64,000 nt of DNA, taken from assembly GCA_011009095.1 (NCBI GenBank), contig VTPC01008022.1, positions 318,106-382,105 on the forward strand. The letters are read 5' to 3'. This DNA is from Ignelater luminosus. Its lineage: Eukaryota; Arthropoda; Insecta; Coleoptera; Elateridae. Each line of letters starts with the position of its first letter. Position 1 is the stretch's first letter. The notes under the pieces are model-generated. The model worked only from the letters and a program-made list of their open reading frames with translations, did not search any database and was not told where the DNA came from. Positions 1-12,468 of the stretch are shown piece after piece. The position numbers and the translations under genes were made by a program.

Positions 1-249
1 GACTGTTCAGGTCTTTCCGGTCGTTATTTTTGTACTGATCTGAAGCAGACAATCTTTAGTCTGAGGTCTTTATAGGCTTTAGACGCAATATTTTTGTACT
101 AAACCACACCGGAGGATTGTCGTACTGACTTTACCTTTCTACTTACTTAATCCTGACCCTCCTCTACCGGAAAGTGTAGAGGGTTGGTAAAAGGTTTGCC
201 AGGCCGCGTGTCCTCAGCCAGCTGAACTTTTTTCCTTTAAGTCCTACCC

Positions 250-2460
250 CTTATTGTAAGCGAAGACCGAATGTTGTCTGCTCAAGAAGATCTTTTCCGA
301 CCTCTGGACCTCCTTCCCTCAGCCCTCGCCTCTAGTACCTGCTTGGGCTATCTCGAATTGACGTGGCCAAACTATCTCAAGCTGTCTTTACCCGATTCAC
401 TAAAGGTTCAACTGTGAGAGCTGCTTTAATGGTGCAGCCTGGATCTTACTCTCAGTCAGGTCAGGTTCCAACTTTCGCCGCCGTAGGTAAGTATGGGTAC
501 GTAGGTAGATCTAGCTTTGTGCTCTCAGTGATCTCTCTTTTTTTGGGGAATTTGTTCCTTACTTCGTGCGTCATTCTTTCAGCGGCCGATATCCTTGCAT
601 TCAGCTCATTCCTCAGTTTTCCATCCTTTGCTATCCACACCCCCAGGTACATGAATTCCTGCACCTGTTTTAGGGTTTCGCCGTAAATTAGAATACGAGT
701 GATCTTCCGCACTCTGAAGATTACCATGGTCTTTGTTTTATTAAAACTAATTTTTATTCCTATTGCCTCTAGGGCCATGATTAGAAGACTGAGATTGTAC
801 TACAGTTTTTGTGCGGTATCTGCAAGTAACACCACGTCATCTGAGTAGACAAGAACATTTATTATCGCTGGATTTAATTTCCAATTTCAGAGCTTGCATA
901 TTTTAAAACCTCTACACTTTCTAAGGGCATGGTAAATCACTACCACAAAGAGAAGCGAGCTAAGGTTGTCCCCTTGTCTCACCTCTGTATCAGCAGTTAA
1001 CTATGGAGATGAAGAATGACAAGTCCTTACCTCATTCCTGTACGATTTAGAGAAACTTTTAATTCTTCTAATTGGATCTACTGGAGCTTGGTAGCTTTTC
1101 TAGACCTTCCTACATAGTTCGCCATGGCACCTAGTCAAAGGCTTTCTGCATGCCAATAAAACACACGTGGACTTTTTTCCCGTATTTAACAGTTTTTTCT
1201 ACTACTTGTAGAACTACAAAGATAGCATGTTGCGTTCCCCGATTTGGCCGGAAGCCACATTGTGCTTCCTCTAACTTATGTCCTACTGTACTTCTAAACC
1301 TTCTTTCAAGTATTCTACATACTATATAGTTTACCAGGCACAATTAGCACCGAAATACCTCTGTGGTTGCTCTATTATCTCCCTTCTTCTTCTTCTCAAC
1401 TTCTCTCCAACATCACCCATGTATTTTAACATTTTAGGCGTCATATCGTCCTGGTCAACTGCCATACCTTAGCTTTAGTTAATGCTTGCTGCAACTCGAA
1501 CAGAGTTGATGTGGCTTTCCCTGGTTGGTGTGAATCACATCTTAGATAGGATGATGAGTCGTCATTGACAGTGTCAACGTCAGCCACTTCTTCCAAATCC
1601 GTATCATTCCTTTTCAGCAACTTGCTAAAATTTTGTTTCTATCTTTCCATTATTTCACTTTCCTTTGATAGGACATTTTCTTTCTTATCCTTAATAAATT
1701 TTAACAGGCCATCAACTCCAGTCTCTTTCTGCATATTTTTCATAACATTATAGAAACGATTTTGGTTTTCCGTGACACTTTGCTGTAACAATCGCCAAAC
1801 TCCTTCTGCGTCTGCTGCTTAGTAGCTGTTACAACTTGCTTCACCTTAACTCTCTGCTCCCTATACCTGTCATATGCATCTTGAGTCTTACTTCGTAGGT
1901 ACTCTTTCCATTTATCTTCCTTGTGCAGCACTTCCATTTTTACTTCATTACTCCACCATCGAATAACCTTCCTCCTTTTACCGGCTATTGGAAATTGGAA
2001 CACTTCCATAGGTCTGCAGCCAAAAGTATTACAGTCGTAAGATTCAACCATGCTTTTTCCAGTTCTCCTTCCTCTTTCTAGCCTGGGATATCCTATGATT
2101 TTTCCTCCACTTTCTTTTGATAAAGTTCTCTGACTTCTTCGGTTTTATACGAGCATATCTTTTCTTTCTTTGGTTTCATATTCTTCCTCGGTTTAGCTGT
2201 AATTGCTTGGAGTCAGTACCATCAGATTGTGGTCGCTTCCAATTTCGGGTTCCTTTTTCACCCGGGCGTCTTTAATGCACTGGGCCGAACAGCGCTGTAT
2301 AATCACATAATCTATGACAGATTGTTTGTTTCGTGCTGGCTGCACTCTGGTATATATGTGAATAACCTTATGAGGAAATTTGGTATTCTGGATAACTAGA
2401 TCCTTTGCTAGACAAAACTGTAGTAAACGTTTATTGTTCTTGTTCCTATATCTTTATATC
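250..2460 (-). mobile_element. Degenerate LINE (endonuclease plus reverse transcriptase), RTE-like
   Basis: Broken non-LTR retrotransposon read on the minus strand. From high to low coordinates I see the end of an APE-type endonuclease (SVIDYVII, then GSDHNLMV near 2220-2330), a linker with RKVIRWWSNEVK (1740-2051), RT blocks with EEAQCGFRPNRGTQHAIF and KKVHVCFIGMQKAFD (1131-1343), and a distal RT segment with EFMYLGVWIAKDGK (461-778). The wording of these blocks recalls RTE-like LINEs. The frames are split by several stops and frameshifts, the copy is 5'-truncated inside the endonuclease, and no poly(A) tail is obvious. It is not functional. The clade is my recollection; LINE identity itself is secure. 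Confidence 0.8.
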
Positions 2461-2689
2461 CAGTAGTATCATACCCTACCCTACATATCTGTTTTTGTCG
2501 TAACTTCTTAGTTTTAAAAGATAAGTATATCAAACCCAGTATGGCTGAAGAGGAAATTAAGAAAACTTTATATTAATGTCATGGCCTCTTAAGACTTGCA
2601 TTTAAAGAAATATAATTTGGGACTACATCCCCAATGTTAAAAAGTATAATAGAAAATCTGATGGTTTATTAGTAATCTACATAAAAAAG

Positions 2690-2885
2690 TACCCCAGAAA
2701 TGTCAAAGAGTTTTTGACATATTTCTTTAAATAAAAAAAGTTAAAAGGATATGAAAAAATGAAAAAAATTAGTTATTAAATGTCTGGAAATCTTAAACAG
2801 GACGTTAATAATTCACACAGAAATTCTGGAAATCTATTTTAAACACTCGCAACACTAAATAAACATTATTAGTTTCAAATGAACA
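2690..2885 (+). repeat. Partial copy of dispersed repeat X
   Basis: Carries the family phrase 'ctggaaatctattttaaac' followed by 'actcgcaacactaaataaac', matching the better copies near 24.4, 33.7, 36.4 and 46.1 kb. Diverged and truncated. The flanking 2460-3330 stretch otherwise shows only AT-rich DNA without convincing coding sequence. Confidence 0.5.
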
Positions 2886-3339
2886 CTTAGGGCTTTCACT
2901 ATATTAATCGGTGCGTTAATTACTACAATCTTGGTGAAGAAATTATTCATTATTAAGTTTTTCAACTTTTCCTAAAAAATTGCCATAGTCAATATCAAAG
3001 TAGTTAAGATGGATTTAAACTTTGCTAACGTAGAATTTGTTCCATTGACAAAAATGCTGTATTCTTTGCATCTAATTTTGCCTGGAGTCAATTTACTAGA
3101 ATTTCGATAGTTTTCTTTTCTTAATATCGTTTTAGGAGGTACACATTAATAAAACAGAAACGTCGCTAAATCAATGGTATAAAAATTATATTTAGTCATT
3201 ACACGGAATGGTACATGGTTCACTTGTTTCAGTTTTTAAATTGGCACTTTGCTTTGGTAAAGTCTTTTCGGGTGTCACATTTTAAAAACGGAGTGGTTGC
3301 ATCAGAAACAAATTATACCTTAAAAACTAACAAATATCA

Positions 3340-6300
3340 CTAGACAGCTGTAACTTTAACGTAATCTATTTGTAAAGCTGGACGATCCTCGTTCCAAGTC
3401 CTAGACCATTTCTCCTTTCCATTAAAGAAGGATACAATATAATTACGCTCCGCATCACTCCAAGGTTTTGCATTCTCTCCAGAAACGTATCCATCTGGAA
3501 AGTCAATTAAACCTCCGACTGCAGTGCCCAACGATAGTACATACTGTAACAAATTATTTTATTAAAAGAAGACGTCAAAACTATTCACTAGAACCAACTT
3601 CTCTATCGTATGGAGCTTCTGGAGCAGTCGAAGCGAATTCCTGGAAACCTTGCGCTGTTGACACTTCGCCGTATAAAAATCCATCTATATAGAAAGACAT
3701 TTTACCTAAAAATATCCAAGTTCAATTAGCTGCCGTATCGAAAGGCGTCTGGTGCAATTTTACCTGGTACCCATTCAAGCTTATAAACATGGAAATCATT
3801 ATGGAAAGCAATAGAATCGACATGTTTCTTTAGCCTGCTACTGTGACCTGATTCCTCGTAAGTAAGTACGGGTCCAGCATAAAGCACACGTGATCCAATA
3901 TCTCCACCACCATTAGTAGGCACCAATCTATCGTTTCCCCTGGCGTAAGCAATCACAACTTTCGGTGAACTGAGACCCGAGACTTTGTCTTTCATTTGTA
4001 ATTCTATTACTGAAAAAAAAATACAAATAAGTAAGACGATCTTTATTATTTACTTTGATTAAATACGTACTAGGAGAAATCCAGTCTCCTGCCGGTAATT
4101 TTGCTTTGATTTCGATTACGCCGTATTTGAATGATATTTTGGATGTTATTCTTGCGGATTTTACTGGTGGCGAATAGAATGCACCGGCTGGTTTGTAATA
4201 GCAAGTTGCTTCAGTGTCTCCCGTGCACCTGAAAAAACAAAAAAAATTCGGTTAACTACCTCTGTTGATTTATTTTAAAATCATTACATTCTAATTAGTA
4301 TTCTTTGAATATTCCTCGTTGTCCCGTGCGAAAATTCCACTTTCACCGCATAACTATTGAACTAATTGAAAAAGTATAAACAGGGTCGACAATCATCGAT
4401 TATATTTAAAATCTACAGTTAATCAATTTGAATTCCCGCGCAAGATATAACTGTTGTCATTATTGTATTGTTTTGTGCTGTTTTACATTTATCATTTGCT
4501 TAACGAATTTCAAAGCGAATGGTTGCGTTTCATCGTTAGTTTATTTTGTGCAAAATTTTGGTAAATTACCTTGAAGAATATAAAGATAAAATTGAAACTT
4601 TTAATCAAATTAGTACCTGTTGTTAAGAATATTAGAATCTTTCTATAAGGAAACATTTTTTTATAATTTGCCTGGTGCTTGTTTAGAATTATTTCGCTGA
4701 TTGCGCAATATCGGTACTTTCCATTGGTGTTGTTCCCCAAGATAAATTAGCACTTGAAAACTGGGGCCTCTTTAAAGGAATTATTTGCTTTTGGTCTTCA
4801 ATTATGCCTTTGACAAATTTGTGGTGAGCAATCAGTTTTTCGTGATAATTCCATTTGCACGTATATACCGGTTTGGCTGCCTTTTAACCTGCACTTTGAC
4901 TTTGTTTCTTGCGACTCCAGGGTCCTCGATTTTTTTGCTCATTCTACGAGGAACATGTAAAAGCAATTAGTTTTGCTAAATTAAATGTAGAATTCAAAAA
5001 CGTAATAGTTAATTAGTTTCCCAACAAAGTTTTTTTCGGAAGTGTGACAGTCGCTCCCTAAATCTCTGCCTATGGTAAGAAGATCAATAGTAAAATAAGT
5101 AGAAGAATAGATCTTCTGTAGTAACAATCATGTACAGAACTCCATGCAAATAGTGCACGTGGTTATGGAGATATCAAAGAAATAAGAATGTTTCTGTGTA
5201 GTTTGTAAGTATACTTACTAGGGTGGGCCGAAAAAACCAAAATTTTTTATTCAAGTCGTAATACTACGGAAAAGTTGCGAATTGGGGAGACTAAAAAGGG
5301 TTAAAAAAATAAATAAAATCGGTTTATATCTTCCGGTCGCGCATGTACTCTAAAGTTTGCCAAAATTTGGAAAAATTCACATTTTTACGATAATTTTTAA
5401 CATTTTTAAATTAGTCTCTTTCCGAATTAATAGCTCAAATTCTTATGTATTAGAACCACAGAAAATAATGTTTAAATATTACTCAAATCTGTCAACATCT
5501 TCCGGTCACGCATTGCCTTCAAAGTTAATGAAATTTTGAAAAAAAAATACAAATAAAGGTAGATCATAGTTCAAGGAAAAAATTTCACTACAAGGTCTCT
5601 ATTTGGATGGGAGGAAAAACGACACGTTAGTAGTAGATCAAGCTCATTTGAAAAGGTTCCGTAGAGTAAAAAAGGAAGAGCTTTACTTGCTAATTCAAGA
5701 ACCTGCTTCAGTCTACATCGGCCATGTTACTTCAACTTCTGGAAGTTCTGAATATATTGTCACTTCTATTATTTCTTATCTGTTTAGTCGGGGTATTTCT
5801 CTTGAAAAATTAATTGTCATAGGATGCGGTCGCACTGAGTTAATACAGATTTGAAAAACGGTCTGCTTCGCCAAATCGAAATACATTTGGGGAAACCGTT
5901 ATAATGGGCAGTTTGCCTTCTCCATTTTACTGAACTGCCATTCCGGCATCTGTTTCAATACCTAGACGGTAAATCAACAGGTCTGAAATCTTTGAGAGAG
6001 CCAATCGGTGAAAACTTGGATTATTTTCTAGCTTAAAAGATGATATAATATAAATACCACGATATAATTCATTAAAAAAATCTTTGTGTTTTGGAGAATT
6101 GATTTCTTGAATTGCAAGTTAGCGCATTAACCCGACTGTCTAAAAATGTAAAAGAATTTCACTATATTTTCAAATGTATTTTTTATGTGACACCCAAATT
6201 TTAGAACAAAATTCTAATTAGAAAAGTGTCTTAAGAATATTTAAGTACTGTCGTATAAGTGCGCGGAGAGGTACTACCTCCTAGAGACCTGCACAGGGCA

Positions 6301-9300
6301 AAATTTCCAGACTACGGACAAACTGGACGGAGACTGAAGAAAACTCGGTAACTTCTTGATCGACCTGATAAGTCTAAGAGACCCGAACGGCCAAATAGAA
6401 AACTCGAAGGCACGAAAAGTCCAAAAAGCCCAAACGGTCCAAAGGACCCTACAGGCCCTAACAGTCCGATAGACCCGTATGGCTAGACAGACCCGAGAGG
6501 TCCGACAGGACGAGAGAACTAAACACCCAGGCCGGGAAGTCTAAAAGGCCCAACACACAGTGGTCGAAAATGACGAAAAACCGGTTAAAACTAAATAACT
6601 CTCAGAATTACTTAAATATTTTGTATATAAGGTATTATTGGCGTTTCTGCTACTCAGAATTATGTGAAAAATAAAAATTGTTTTGTTTATTTATTTATAT
6701 AATCGACGAGATTTAACAAACTTCGTATCTGAATTCGTACACTCCGTTTGTCTGTTACCATATTGCCGTAACTTTACAGGGCATATGATATATGAAATCA
6801 ACTTAGAATTTTCTTCTGATTACAGATACATATTTTGATTATCGAGTACTTTTCGAGATAATCCGGATCGAAAATGGCGATTTGTCGGCATACTGATATT
6901 ATATACGATATCGACTTAGTTTTTAACAAGGGGCATGAACAAGTACACCTTTTAATCAAAATTTACTTATGCAAGTGTATCAAAGTTTTACATTATTGAA
7001 AAGAGAAAAACAGTCTCTATCAAATGAGTACAATAAAGGTATACCTTCCCATTAAAAAAAATTAAAGCATTATTCGTCGCGCTTTTGTTTTTTTTTTTAA
7101 ATAATTATTTGGTATTGCTCTGTAATGTAAAACTAAACACTAAACAACTTTTATGGAAAACATTTTTCCATAAAATGCATATTTACTGAGATATATAGGA
7201 TATTCCATACTTTTCGGACACACTGTATTGTGTCGAACCCGGTAGAGCAATATAAATTATTACATCACCTTAAAAAAGTACCTTTATTTTTTACCTAACC
7301 TTTGAATGTTTACTTGTAAATATAAATACATTTAAATTTCATTCTGCGTAGATTCATTTTTTAGTTTTGTCTGTTTTTATCTGGTTTCCGACCACTGTGC
7401 GACGGTGTGGCAGGGCCGAGAAGCACAATAAGCCCGAACGGTCGGACAGACTCGTATGTCCCGAAAGCGTCGAGAAATCCAAACGTCCCGATAAACTCGA
7501 AAGCCCAAAAACAAAAGGCCTGACGATCTGCGAAATCCAAACAGCCTGATAGATCTGAGAGACGTGACGATCCGAAGAGTCTGACAGGCCCTAGAAGTCC
7601 AACAGCTCAACCGTCTTGACAAGACCGAACGGCCCGATCGACCGGACATAGGCTCGAAAAGCCCGATAGTGTTTAAGATGAGACTCGTCATAGGAGAAGT
7701 CACAAGATGGCAAAATAATCCAAAACACTGGTATACAGTTTTTACAAAATAAATCCAGCTACAGAGAACTAGAAGAGAATTTTGCAATTTCCTGATACTA
7801 AACTCGAACGTTATCTAGAATCTTCTGACGTGTAGATGATTTTAAAGTTTTACAATCCTAATTATGTCAGCAGGAGGACAAATGGGGGAAAAGGGGCATA
7901 CACAATTCAGAAACGGATAGTTTTTTATTAACTTAAAGGAAGTTACATCTGTTTTATAAACATCCTGAATAAAAATAAGTTTTGAGGTTTGCCAAACTGA
8001 GCCCAAAAATTAATTTTTCTTGGAGCTCATAGAACGCATTCGGTTTGTTCTCGAGTCTGTGCTCAGTACAAAAACAAAAAAAATGCTTAATCTATTTCCT
8101 TGAGAAGGTTGTGAAAGTGATGCTGGTTGGACTTTTCTGCAACATGAAATTGGAGGTGCCACTAAAAGAGTAACGATAAAAACTAATTTTCAACCAAAAC
8201 AGGACCCAATCTTAAAGCCTAAAACGTTGTTTGATTCTGCCCAGAAGAACATTGCTAATATTAATTTTGAGTTTTATTTCCGATAACAAGCGTAAAGCTA
8301 AAGGTGAGTTTCTGCAATAACGCCGAATTAAATTTAATTCTCGATTAACTTTTAATTCGCTTTTATAAAGTGGCTCTAAATGTTTAACAATTCTTCTTTG
8401 AAAGTGAAGGAAAAACATTGCCTAAACTCGATTGTGTGCAATGGTTTACAATGTTGAAAAATGTAATTCATAGTTTCTATTCTAATAGCATCTAGAAGTA
8501 GACAGTGCTCAGCAATGTGTAGCCTATTTATAATTTAAAATGGAATAGCCGCACGAAGTTCAATAAGTAATTACAGACTAACTAAGAGGAATTCTGTCTT
8601 GATATTTTGCAAGCTTATAGAAGAAATATCAAAGAATACATACACCTATATATATTTTTTGGAATTTCAGAAAAATTAATTTTATAAAATAAATGTGTTG
8701 GAAATTACAGTAACTAAACATGTATTTGACTGCTGCGCTGTGTACATGTTATGAATAGGTACTTCTCGCCCATTAAATTAAGCTAAGTTGCAAGCCTCTG
8801 CTATAAATAGATCGAAAAACATACACGCTTGAAGAGAACCCATGCAAATTTTTGGAAACTTTGACTCTTGATAATTACCACAACAGTGAGATTAGGCAGG
8901 TATAAAAAAATACGTATCTCTTCTTTTGTCTTAGAAAAACCTTAAAAAAGAATCCAGTAAAACCTAAGATATAAAAGTCAATTTTCTTCTGCTGTTAGAG
9001 GTGGAATGACTCCAATCTGAACTTAAATAATGAAGCAGATCTACATTAACTTAAAAAATTATAAGATTAAAGGGTTTAAAATCCCAGAAGGCACATTACT
9101 CACCCGTTTCTCAAATCTAGAGGCCGTCTTATATGATTATCACTGGCAGGAAGGACCGGTTTTAAATATAGAACACCATCACTGATGAACCTCGTGCTAT
9201 CTGAATTTTCATAGTAATTAAATTCGAACGTCTGTAAATAAATAGAATTTAACGTTTTTCTGTTATAGATGGTAAAAGAAACCAAATTCATTACCGGTGG

Positions 9301-10162
9301 TTCGTACGTAAGCATCATATGTTCTACAGTCCATTTGTCAGTATCTATAGACGATCCAGTAAATTCATCTAACAGAATTGTTCTTTCTATACACGAGGTT
9401 TTTCCATTTACTGTTGTAGATGACTTTCTACAAGTTGGCCCTAAAGGTGAATATTCGTCTTTGAGGTCCTTTTCTGAAAGATTACAAAAGGGTAAATTAA
9501 CAAAATTATATTCTTGAGGCTACTTTTACCTACTTTCTATAGTCCATGTTAAATCTTCCCTACGATAACCAAAAAATCCTTTATTCACCTGTACTCGATA
9601 ATTGATAGTGTCACCCACTCTTAGCTGTTCATTAAATTCTATCATAAGCACACCATCTACGGGAGTACTGGTTTCTCCGTATATTTTTCCATTCTTGATT
9701 TTAGGCAGATCTTCATTTTTATTTGCACTAAATCTAAACCGATTAACGTCTTCAAGTGCTAAAAATGAAAAATGCAAAATTTAAAACACCTATAGACATT
9801 GAAAAACTATTATCGCGATTGGTAATCCCATTATTTAGAAAGTTCCATTCCTGGGAATTTTTATTGCGTAATTATATTTTATTTAAATTCGTCTGTTTGT
9901 TAATCATGCATATACCAAAAAGAATAAGAATTATTTTTTGTTGAATAATTTAATTAATGCGAACGGTAATCTCCATGCAATTAATTATAAGAAAAAAACC
10001 ATAAATAAAACTCCACCTACCTGGAATATACACTCGGAAACCTCCTCTTTCTAATGCCTCGAATTGTGGTATAGGCACTGCATACTCGGCATAAGTGTTA
10101 CTACACGAAACGGCAAGGAAAAATACTAATAAAAATTCAACTACCTTATTACACGCCACCAT
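3340..10162 (-). CDS. GNBP: Beta-1,3-glucan recognition protein (Gram-negative-binding protein family)
   Basis: Secreted pattern-recognition protein that in insects binds microbial beta-1,3-glucan and feeds Toll or prophenoloxidase signalling (family knowledge). Exons, all with GT/AG borders and matching phase: 10162-10021, 9758-9534, 9473-9104, 4228-4071, 4009-3764, 3705-3599, 3543-3340, giving 483 residues, usual for the family. Residues 1-25 form a hydrophobic signal peptide. Residues ~26-125 resemble CBM39 (PIPQFEALERGGFRVYIP; NYRVQVNKGFFGYRREDLTW). The GH16-like domain follows (ILLDEFTGSSIDTDKW, CTGDTEATCYYKPAG, FKYGVIEIKAKLPAGDW, LGTAVGG, KPWSDAE, LQIDYVKV). Where active glucanases have EIDIME before RGN, this protein reads KVVIAYARGN, so it is probably non-catalytic. 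I chose the ATG at 10162 (acaaaATGG context) over one at 10183. Exon 3 contains an in-frame 51-nt stretch (9282-9232) that may be an intron. Intron 3 (4.9 kb) is full of repeats. Confidence 0.93.
4245..4600 (-). repeat. Dispersed repeat Y, copy in GNBP intron 3
   Basis: The reverse complement of this stretch matches 40110-40460 downstream of PICK1. Shared landmarks include 'aaacgcaaccattcgctctg', 'acgggacaac' and 'ggaatattcaaa'. I see no open frame or terminal structure, so the family is unclassified. The rest of 4600-5590 is AT-rich intron with a simple phrase ('tcttccggtc..gcat') occurring twice, at ~5330 and ~5500, and no gene. Confidence 0.55.
5600..6035 (+). pseudogene. Relic of an uncharacterised insect gene family (IGCDGT / LLHANELP type)
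   Basis: Reads DGRKNDTLVV, then LYLLIQEPASVYIGHVTSTS, SIISYLFSRGISLEKLIVIGC and, after a stop and a frame change, WAVCLLHFTELPFRHLF and QYLDGKSTGLKSLREPIGEN. I recall an uncharacterised, repeatedly amplified insect and cnidarian protein family with the pattern EPGSxYxGH..IGCDGTxxNTG..LHANELPLRHLF..LDGKTTGP. This copy has GCGRTE where GCDGT is expected, plus at least one stop and one frameshift. It has no introns and lies inside GNBP intron 3, so it is either a retrocopy or part of a transposon. Function unknown. Confidence 0.5.
6270..6560. repeat. Decamer satellite block 1 (CCGA-rich)
   Basis: GC-richer block inside AT-rich intron, made of variants of a ~10-bp word such as 'cccgacaggt' and 'ccgagaagtc'. 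It is preceded by the lead-in 'ggtaacttcttgatcgacc', which recurs at 58050. It contains 'agacccgtatgg', the higher-order landmark of the 50.2-kb array. No coding sense on either strand; open frames here are by-products of stop-poor composition. Confidence 0.75.
7385..7665. repeat. Decamer satellite block 2 (CCGA-rich)
   Basis: Second block of the same satellite in GNBP intron 3, with 'cccgaacggtcgg', 'agactcgtatgtcccgaaag' and 'ctgacaggccctagaagtcc'. A 136-residue open frame on the minus strand covers it but is just Leu/Ser/Arg/Gly-rich satellite translation. Confidence 0.75.
7670..9090. other. Intron sequence without recognised content
   Basis: Remainder of GNBP intron 3. AT-rich, with no convincing open frame, terminal repeats or RNA gene. 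The 6560-7385 interval between the two satellite blocks is likewise empty apart from a short motif with 'ttcgagataatccggatcg' near 6850. Confidence 0.4.
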
Positions 10163-10221
10163 TTTGTTACTACATACAAGCAACTAACTAAAACTCTGCA
10201 ATAACCAAACTTGTACGGTTT

Positions 10222-10246
10222 ATGTGTGTCTGTGTGTGTATATATT
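10222..10246 (-). promoter_or_regulatory. TG microsatellite with TATA-like element upstream of GNBP
   Basis: A short (TG)n run (10222-10239) merges into TATATA at 10239-10244. On the minus strand this lies ~77-82 nt upstream of the chosen GNBP start codon, a plausible place for a TATA box given a short 5' UTR. Weak evidence: AT-rich DNA gives such matches by chance. Confidence 0.3.
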
Positions 10247-10249
10247 TAA

Positions 10250-11650
10250 AGTTAAATGTTGTTACACAGCTTTGTCGATAAACTTCCCATCAGATTTCCT
10301 CTGACCTGTAGAGGCTACTATCTTAACCTTCAGAGCTGGTTCTTCTGTTATTTTGCTTATTAATTAACAATAAAATACTGTATTTTCGCTGCTTGCTTTT
10401 AACATAGAATACGATAGTACACGATCGATAATTAATTTTGTTTTAAACAGGAAAACCGGTAAATATGCAATAAATTTGAATTTAGAATTTATAATCGGAA
10501 ATTTCTTAGATCAAAAATTGCTTTTTGCAACAATAAGATTTTTGTAAAATTAAAATTAAATTTTTACCTTACATATATAGATCTTCTTATAAGGACGTTG
10601 ACATTGTTATTTACATCTGATATAAATACGCATCTTTCCTACTGTATACAGTGCGTCCTCGAACTGCATTCGTATCATCGTATTGAAAGATACCTAACGT
10701 ATAGGGTTCTTCAGTGCGTTAGACTTTCAATTAGATATTTTCTAATAAAGACATACACTGACCTGAATTATAACAAATTATACAATTAAAATCCATGCTT
10801 GCGTTTGTAAAAATTGCTTCTTGATATTGTATACAGGTATCTGAAGAAATGCTATTAGGGTTACAATGCACTAAAACCTTCCTTAACAAACTCTAAAATT
10901 GTTGAACATGCCGACACGTTTAATTATAAATTATTTTAGACATTAATCACCTTTTTTTGTTTAGTTTCACCTAGATTTTACCTAGAAATGAACTTCATAA
11001 GCGTTATCGTCAGAGATTCTTTTTTAATTTTTAGTTTTGGTTTATATTCTAAAACTGTCTCACATACACATACAAGGACGCCCTGTATAAATGTACACAT
11101 ATAAATATTTCTTGTATAGCATATAATTTACATTAATTTAACTTCAAGGTTGCGATAAAAGAGGTTTTTTTTCTCTAGAACTTCTTACATTACTGTGATT
11201 ACACAAATTCTCCGAAATTCAAAAATGTATGTTTTTTATTTTTTTTTTGTAATCTTGATAAAAATCTGTTTAAATAACAAATTTTTCTGGATGCATTCTA
11301 ATAAAACATAAATTATATTATGATTATTTAAGACGTAAACGTAAAGTAGCTAAAATGAATTTTGCTTTATGCTTTATACGTTTTTAGTAAATAAAATTTG
11401 GTAGATTACACAGAAATAAACAATAATTATTATTCCAAAAATAGAAAGTAAAATCACGTATTGACCATTACACGTCATTAGATGAGGTAGTCGTGTTTAC
11501 CTTAATTCTCTTTATTTCATACGTACCTACATTATTTGAGCGAAGTTTTCTTTGTTTTATTACCTTTCGCTTCTAACTATTATTAATTCCTGCAATATAC
11601 AGTGTGTTCACAGAACAATTGAGTCTGTTACTTTTGAAGTTTTTTAAGAT
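10250..11650. other. Upstream intergenic DNA, no gene seen
   Basis: AT-rich region between the GNBP 5' end and the nested transposon stack. 'gacgccctgtata' near 11076 resembles the end of a TACAGGG-type MITE, but I found no partner end. Regulatory sites for GNBP could lie at its left edge; none is clear by eye. Confidence 0.4.
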
Positions 11651-11970
11651 TACATATACAGCGTTCACGATGTTTATGTATCGTATATGGCTGTTGCAGA
11701 ATGACAGTTTGAGTATTGTAATCAGAGCTGTTTATCTATTAACTCGACTTGTAGAATCTTATTGACGCTTAATGTACTTTAAGGTTTGATTTTATGACAG
11801 TTTGACCTCACGCTGTTGTTTCTTTTTTTTTGTAAATCTATAAATGGATTACGCTAAAACATTATTTTAAGAAAATTTCCTGTAAAATATTAAAATTAAA
11901 TGTTCAAACTTTTTGCTTTAAGGATAAAGACGGTAAAGATCTATTATACTAGAAAACTCTCCTAATTATA

Positions 11971-12468
11971 CAGGGTGTTTAATTAATAATTGGAAATATT
12001 TTAACTGTAGAATCCTGAGCTCAAAATATTAAGATTTAACCCAAATCACCTAGATAAAATGTGGTTCCTTACTGAGTTACAGGGGGTTTTATTTAAAGAT
12101 TTAAAAACTATTTGTACCCAGTACTTTAAAACTATTTGACGTATCCTTGTCATACTTGGCAGGAAGCACACCCTACTAAATTATGTTAAATAATCGTTTC
12201 TGGCTACTACCAGAGGCGTACGCTACTGACGGAATTGCATTTTAGCACAATTTTTCGATTCTCCAATACTTTCTATGTAAATAACATACTCTTCATTCAT
12301 AGCGGTATAGTCATTATTTTTAGAGATATTTAAAGTTGAAAATGAAGCGGCACAGTTTTTGGGTCATAGGATTGCCACATTTTATCTAAGTGATTTGGGT
12401 TACATCTTAATATTTTGAGCTCAGGATTCTACAGTTAAAATATCTCTAATTATTAATGAAACACCCTG
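11971..12468. mobile_element. 498-bp MITE with ~100-bp terminal inverted repeats
   Basis: Begins 'cagggtgtttaattaataat' and ends with the inverse; the two arms match over ~100 bp with only a few differences (shared inner words 'gaatcctgagctcaaaatat' and 'acccaaatcac'). TA dinucleotides flank it at 11969-11970 and 12469-12470, as expected of a Tc1/mariner-mobilised MITE. No open frame. The similar arms suggest it is younger than its host relic. Confidence 0.88.

Noticed and set aside
7377-7787. 136-codon open frame on the minus strand
   Set aside because: Covers the decamer satellite; its Leu/Ser/Arg/Gly-rich sequence is a translation of the repeat and has no domain.
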